This document shows, piece by piece, positions 59,214-64,000 of a DNA stretch of 64,000 nt. Location: contig NZ_LN831302.1 of NCBI RefSeq assembly GCF_001488575.1, forward strand, positions 2,232,001-2,296,000, read 5' to 3'. This DNA is from Halobacterium hubeiense (GTDB lineage: Archaea > Halobacteriota > Halobacteria > Halobacteriales > Halobacteriaceae). A program made the translations under genes and the position numbers. The notes beneath the pieces are model-generated. The model saw only the letters and a program-made list of their open reading frames with translations, made no database searches and was not told where the DNA came from. How positions within the stretch are numbered: position 1 is the stretch's first letter; each line of letters opens with the position of its first letter.

Positions 59214-60535
59214 GCAAGCAACTACACGCAGACGATACGGACGCAACACAGGGTGAGACGCTCGTCAACGTCCAAAATCTCAAGAAATACTACGGTGAGG
59301 ACGGCTTGCTGAGCAAGCCACCGGTCAAAGCCGTTGACGGGGTCAACTTCGAGATTCGACGCGGTGAAACGCTTGGTCTCGTTGGCGAGTCCGGCTGTGG
59401 TAAATCCACTCTCGGTCGCACACTCATCCAGCTCGAACGAGCAACGGAGGGGGTCGTCGAATTCAACGGCGTGGATATTACCACCCTGAAGAAGGATGAG
59501 TTGAAAGAATGGCGCCGCAATGCGCAGATGGTGTTCCAAGACCCGGAATCCAGTCTCAACAATCGGATGACTGTCGGTGAAATCATCCGTGAACCGCTGG
59601 ACGCGCACGACTGGAAGACTCCGCAAGAACGCCGGGAACGTGTCCGTGAGCTACTCGACACCGTCGGCCTCCAGAAGGAGCATTACTTCCGATATCCCCA
59701 CCAGTTCTCCGGCGGCCAACGACAGCGGGTTGGGATTGCTCGGGCGCTCGCCTTAGAGCCGGACTTCCTCGTGCTTGACGAGCCGGTTTCTGCACTCGAC
59801 GTGAGCGTACAGGCGAAGATCCTGAATCTACTGATGGACCTACAGGACGAGTTCGGGCTCACCTACCTGTTCATCGCCCACGACCTCTCTGTCGTCCGCC
59901 ACGTCTGCGACCGAACGGCAGTGATGTATCTGGGGAACATTATGGAGATCGGTGACACGGAGGAGCTCTTCACCGACCCCGCGAATCCCTATACGCATTC
60001 GCTGTTGTCGGCAATCCCGAAACCAGACCCGGGCAGTTCCGCCGACCGGATTACGCTCCGTGGGACCCCACCAAGCCCCCGCGACCCGCCGTCTGGCTGT
60101 CCGTTTAGTACCCGCTGTCCGATGAAAATCCGCCCGGACGAGTACGATGACCTGGATATGGAGGTTTGGCGCGGGATTGACGAGTACCTGACTGTACTGC
60201 GGAGCCGTGCGGATGCCGACCAGTCGCTCACCGAAACTGTCAAGGGGCTGTTGGGGATGGATGTCGGCCAGGAGGATATCGACGACGTCGCTGCTGAAAT
60301 CTTCGAAGACCGCTCGGTGCCCGATAACGTCGAAGGTATCATCAACAAGGCGACGGCGAATGCACAGGCAGATGAATTCGATGCTGCAATCGAGACGCTT
60401 CTCGATAGCTTTGGGAGCATCTGTGACCACGAAATGCCTGAATACCATACTGTTGGCGGGAGAGAGAGTCTTTGCCACCGCCATCAGCAGGAATACACGG
60501 GCACAGCAGAGTATTCGACAATAGTCGACGACTAA
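59210..60535 (+). CDS. dppF: ABC ATPase DppF-type with a long C-terminal insertion
   Basis: 441 aa, about 100 longer than usual. Walker A GESGCGKST, signature SGGQRQRVGIARALA and Walker B LVLDEPVSALD are intact. In the C-terminal segment CPFSTRCPMKIR is separated from CDHEMPEYHTVGGRESLCHR by about 100 acidic helical residues (DEYDDLDMEVWRGIDEYLTV ...), where the family normally has fewer than 15. The inserted part may contact a regulator or stabilise the protein in salt. Stop overlaps the next ATG (TAATG). Confidence 0.92.
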   Translation: MSKQLHADDTDATQGETLVNVQNLKKYYGEDGLLSKPPVKAVDGVNFEIRRGETLGLVGESGCGKSTLGRTLIQLERATEGVVEFNGVDITTLKKDELKEWRRNAQMVFQDPESSLNNRMTVGEIIREPLDAHDWKTPQERRERVRELLDTVGLQKEHYFRYPHQFSGGQRQRVGIARALALEPDFLVLDEPVSALDVSVQAKILNLLMDLQDEFGLTYLFIAHDLSVVRHVCDRTAVMYLGNIMEIGDTEELFTDPANPYTHSLLSAIPKPDPGSSADRITLRGTPPSPRDPPSGCPFSTRCPMKIRPDEYDDLDMEVWRGIDEYLTVLRSRADADQSLTETVKGLLGMDVGQEDIDDVAAEIFEDRSVPDNVEGIINKATANAQADEFDAAIETLLDSFGSICDHEMPEYHTVGGRESLCHRHQQEYTGTAEYSTIVDD

Positions 60536-60960
60536 TGGTTGGGATTCGCGGGCGACAGCTCATAGACGCCGCTGGCTACGCCGTCGCTGTTGTGCTTTCC
60601 GTGTCCGTGTTCAGCCTCCTCATTATGGCTGTGACAGGAACCAGCTTGTTTGTCGCGGAGTTCAGCATGTTTCTCGCCGGCTGGGCGATTATCGCGTACA
60701 GTCTCTTCCTATTGAATCCGGAGGCGCCTTGGACCGTTGACCGAACCGAAGAAGGGCGCTTACGAGTGACGAAAACGGCGAACGAACCAGATCCACCGCG
60801 TGGTGAGACTTGGTTTCAACGAAGCGTCCAACGGTTCCCCCCGATGGTTTGGTATCCCCTATCGCCCGATGACCGGATTTCAACGGGGCTGAAACTGTTC
60901 ATCAGCGGCGTACTCACGCTCGTTGTCTCCTTTATATTTGAACGAACGGTGGTAGTTTGA
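60535..60960 (+). CDS. Small membrane protein at the end of the dpp operon
   Basis: 141 aa with three hydrophobic helices (about 13-35, 38-58 and 118-138) around a soluble loop (PEAPWTVDRTEEGRLRVTKT). Its start codon shares a base with the dppF stop, so it is co-translated with the transporter. Role unknown, perhaps an accessory membrane factor. Confidence 0.75.
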   Translation: MVGIRGRQLIDAAGYAVAVVLSVSVFSLLIMAVTGTSLFVAEFSMFLAGWAIIAYSLFLLNPEAPWTVDRTEEGRLRVTKTANEPDPPRGETWFQRSVQRFPPMVWYPLSPDDRISTGLKLFISGVLTLVVSFIFERTVVV

Positions 60961-60999
60961 CAGGCAAGGCCTATATGCGAATCCAATTAAACCCAACCC

Positions 61000-61524
61000 A
61001 TGGTCGAATACACCGGTACATCTCCCTCTGATGGCCGGAACGGTGCACTCGATGTTCACAAGAGTGCATGGAAGAAGACGCTCCAAGAGTTAGAAGCGCA
61101 GGTTGAGCGTTTGGAGGACGACGGCTGGCAAACGGTGGCTTTCCCGGCTGGACACACAGGCCCGGAAGTCCCAACTGATGGGGATGAGGACAATAATCGG
61201 TTCGGCCTCACGCACATTATTCCGGGAAACAAAGCCGACGAACTTCTAAAGCTTCGTGAGAAGGGGTCGTTCGAAGATTACCAAGTCTTCAAGAATAGCG
61301 TTCATGGGCAGGAGTTCGTTCTCACGGCCATTTTGGACCACCCCACGGAATCGGTCGTCCTGATCGCGGGGAACTACCGCCAACAGCGTGCGGAACCGCT
61401 CAAGGAGATCGCGATGGACGAAGATGTGATGTACAGCCATATCCGGAAACTCGATGGGTCGTATATTGCGACGTTTGAACACGAGGATCCGGCCCACTTC
61501 TTCCCGGAACTGAACGATTCGTAG
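61000..61524 (+). CDS. Conserved haloarchaeal soluble protein
   Basis: 174 aa. Begins MVEYTGTSPSDGRNGALDVH, then a helix (KTLQELEAQVERLEDDGWQT), LTHIIPGNKADELLKL, and strands VLIAGNYRQQRAEPLKEIAM and YIATFEHEDPAHFFPEL. No catalytic motif known to me. A leaderless start is plausible: ctatatgcg lies about 25 bp upstream. The family seems haloarchaea-specific. Function unknown. Confidence 0.75.
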   Translation: MVEYTGTSPSDGRNGALDVHKSAWKKTLQELEAQVERLEDDGWQTVAFPAGHTGPEVPTDGDEDNNRFGLTHIIPGNKADELLKLREKGSFEDYQVFKNSVHGQEFVLTAILDHPTESVVLIAGNYRQQRAEPLKEIAMDEDVMYSHIRKLDGSYIATFEHEDPAHFFPELNDS

Positions 61525-61937
61525 CGTACGAAACTGGGGGTTTGGTGACAGCGATGCCAACACTGGGCAAGTGTCAAATTACGGTTCTTCCTTGAGTCGG
61601 TCATGGCCGTTCCGGTGGCTGTTAGCGGCCGCTTGAGGTACGAACAGAAGCGTACGTCACTCCAACAGTGTGGCAGTCGTCACGTCCACGAAGCCATCCA
61701 AGCAGTCGACTGTAACCAACCCGGAGACGGCGGACACGTCCCCGTAGGTGTGCGCTTGAATCGCGGGCCGGTGAACGTGAACGGCGAGTTCTTCTCCCTC
61801 CTGCGAGCAACCGCCAGAGCGGGAGCCAACGCGAACAGCTCATCTGTGGCGAAGCGAGGGTATCGGTCCGAGCGGAATAGGTCAGGTATCTTACTCCGAT
61901 GCGCTTAAGTATCCCGTGCCACGTTGTATCATACGTC
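61525..61937. other. Spacer; one doubtful open frame
   Basis: 413 bp. A plus-strand frame (61603-61908) contains RLNRGPVNVNGEFFSLLRAT, which reads like part of a protein but lacks a believable start, so it is not called as a gene. Near 61900 ttaagtatcc is a TATA-like box for the 55-aa gene at 61938. Confidence 0.4.
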
Positions 61938-62105
61938 ATGACGACTGACGCCGTGCAGCCGGCGAACGCGTCCGGCACCGACGTGATGGCCTCCCTCGAC
62001 GACGAGGGCCCCGAGTCCCGACTCGTCATCGCGGACATCTCCTGCGACGAGGCGTGGATGTCGGTGACAGCGGACCACGCGACCGCGCTCTCGGCGTGGC
62101 GATAG
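61938..62105 (+). CDS. 55-aa haloarchaeal microprotein (DUF7556-like)
   Basis: MTTDAVQPANASGTDVMASL, ending SRLVIADISCDEAWMSVTAD and a HATALSAWR tail. The VIADIS-x-DEAWLSV core and final W are, to my memory, typical of a widespread haloarchaeal protein of this size. The ATG at 61938 follows a TATA-like ttaagta by about 30 bp, supporting a leaderless start. No membrane helix; function unknown. Confidence 0.75.
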   Translation: MTTDAVQPANASGTDVMASLDDEGPESRLVIADISCDEAWMSVTADHATALSAWR

Positions 62106-62191
62106 GCCGACTGCGGCGGCGTACTAACTGCTCGTAGTTCCGTAGCACCCAGACGGTAGGACTTTTGCTGGCGCGTCCGTTGGGTGCATCC

Positions 62192-62611
62192 ATGAACGTT
62201 CGCGAAGTCTCTGGCGGCCGCGAGTTCGTCGCGCGACTCGACCACGGCGCCGACTGGCGCGAGGAAATCGAGTCGCTGGCTGCCAACAAGGGCATCGACG
62301 CCGCGTGGTTCGTCGGCATGGGCGCGGTGCAGGACGCCGAACTCTGGTACTACGACCAGGACGACTTCGAGTACAAGGCCGCGCGCTTCGAGGAACCCCT
62401 CGAAGTGGCGGCCTGCGTCGGGAACCTTTCCGAGCTAGACGGTGAACCGTTCGCGCACACGCACGTGACCCTCTCGCGGCGGTCCGGGCAGGCGCTTGCG
62501 GGCCACCTCGACCGCGCGACCGTGTTCGCGGGCGAGCTGTACGTCCGCGAACTCGACACCGAGCTGGTCCGCGAGCACGACGACGCCACCGACCTCGACC
62601 TCTGGCTTTGA
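62192..62611 (+). CDS. PPC/DUF296 domain DNA-binding protein
   Basis: 139 aa, a single PPC (DUF296) domain: REFVARLDHGADWREEIESL, AAWFVGMGAVQDAELWYYDQ and the GEPFAHTHVTLSRRSGQALA stretch with the two conserved His. The prokaryotic proteins form trimers and are annotated as DNA-binding by analogy with plant AT-hook proteins. Its TGA stop abuts the end of the TnpB element, which inserted without disrupting the frame. Confidence 0.88.
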   Translation: MNVREVSGGREFVARLDHGADWREEIESLAANKGIDAAWFVGMGAVQDAELWYYDQDDFEYKAARFEEPLEVAACVGNLSELDGEPFAHTHVTLSRRSGQALAGHLDRATVFAGELYVRELDTELVREHDDATDLDLWL

Positions 62612-62851
62612 CATCCTCCCCGCGCTATAGGGCGAGGATTCCCCGAAGGGGATATTCAGGTTGCGCGTTTCCTCGGTTCTCAAGTACGCTTTCGCGTGGA
62701 ACGTCAAAGGTCGCCACCGAGTTGTGACCAACGGTGTGCTTTCCAGCGCGTACAGCCGTGTCAAAGCGGCCTTCCTCCCCGGTCACGCCGGGCGTCGAAG
62801 ACAGCGGGTTCTTCAGTCCGCGAGGCCGCACGGTTCGCGTCAGCCGAACTG

Positions 62852-62860
<9 letters not shown>
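62612..62860 (-). ncRNA. Predicted omega RNA (reRNA) of the TnpB element
   Basis: In IS200/IS605 elements the guide RNA scaffold spans the 3' end of tnpB and the right end of the element, with the guide taken from the flanking DNA. Here the 240 bp between the tnpB stop and the right end are non-coding and end in a stable hairpin. The guide would be read from the reverse complement of the DUF296 gene 3' end. Predicted by position, not by covariance. Confidence 0.45.
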
Positions 62861-63901
<1,041 letters not shown>

Positions 63902-64000
63902 GATTGCAGTTGGTATATCTCTGCCATTAGTGGAAAGGCTTTCGTAGAACCCGCGGGAATATCGGTCTATGCTACCGACTGCGGTTGTGGAATCGGGCTT
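63902..64000. other. Window tail: tnpB promoter region and flank
   Basis: 99 bp upstream of tnpB. On the minus strand agatatacc about 20-30 bp before the GTG is TATA-like. No gene is seen before the window ends. Confidence 0.4.

Noticed and set aside
61603-61908. 101-codon plus frame before the 55-aa gene
   Set aside because: Basic composition and no promoter-start agreement; only the middle reads protein-like, so left uncalled.

Overview
This window is from a haloarchaeon (class Halobacteria). The evidence is the high GC, the very acidic proteins, the archaeal genes (MCM helicase, TFB, archaeal-type IleRS and GlyRS, Mrp/Nbp35 ATPase), the Tat-type lipoprotein signals with poly-Thr/Gly linkers, and haloarchaea-specific small proteins. 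I cannot name the genus from the sequence alone.

Layout. (1) 1-25.5 kb is dense, GC-rich chromosomal core: tRNA-Pro(TGG), a duplicated PD-(D/E)XK-like protein, an Fe-S/NrfD membrane redox module followed by Mrp, a 7TM histidine kinase, MCM with a mini-intein in its P-loop, a HIT protein, a hotdog thioesterase, a family-4-like uracil-DNA glycosylase, ileS, prs, a beta-propeller protein, a phosphohexomutase, a CTP-dependent lipid kinase, glyS and a four-CBS protein. (2) 25.5-53.6 kb is accessory DNA with lower and patchy GC, many small genes, broken genes and dispersed repeats. It has plasmid/ICE-like functions (a 1210-aa HerA-type ATPase, an OB-fold ssDNA-binding protein, an extra TFB, an ArdC-like metalloprotease, zinc-ribbon and winged-helix proteins) and a defence island: a GmrSD-like DUF262/DUF1524 protein, a PemK-type toxin pair, a GHKL ATPase three-gene cassette, and an MvaI/BcnI-like restriction-modification locus with a second nuclease-like gene. 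(3) 53.6-61.0 kb is a peptide-type ABC transporter operon (dppABCDF) plus a membrane protein. (4) 61-64 kb returns to short core genes and ends in a TnpB-only IS1341-type element inserted at the stop codon of a DUF296 gene.

The most unusual observations are these. The substrate-binding protein of the dpp operon has its two parts in swapped order: the family's N-terminal ~130 residues are at the C-terminus, while the Tat/lipobox leader stays in front. A family of perfect inverted repeats (TTAACCAACA ... TGTTGGTTAA, arms mostly 31-32 bp apart) occurs four times plus one half site, only in the accessory region and only at module borders. A GHKL ATPase gene heads a compact cassette of otherwise unrecognised genes next to a two-nuclease restriction-modification locus. 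A CDC48-N-like double-psi barrel is fused to a membrane hairpin.

How the genes work together. The Fe-S protein and NrfD would shuttle electrons between the quinone pool and an unseen partner, with no molybdopterin subunit nearby. The dpp genes form one translationally coupled unit behind a promoter flanked by a 9-bp inverted repeat. The accessory block combines transfer/maintenance, anti-restriction and several anti-phage functions, as expected for an integrated conjugative or plasmid-derived element, although no integrase or replication initiator is visible in this window.
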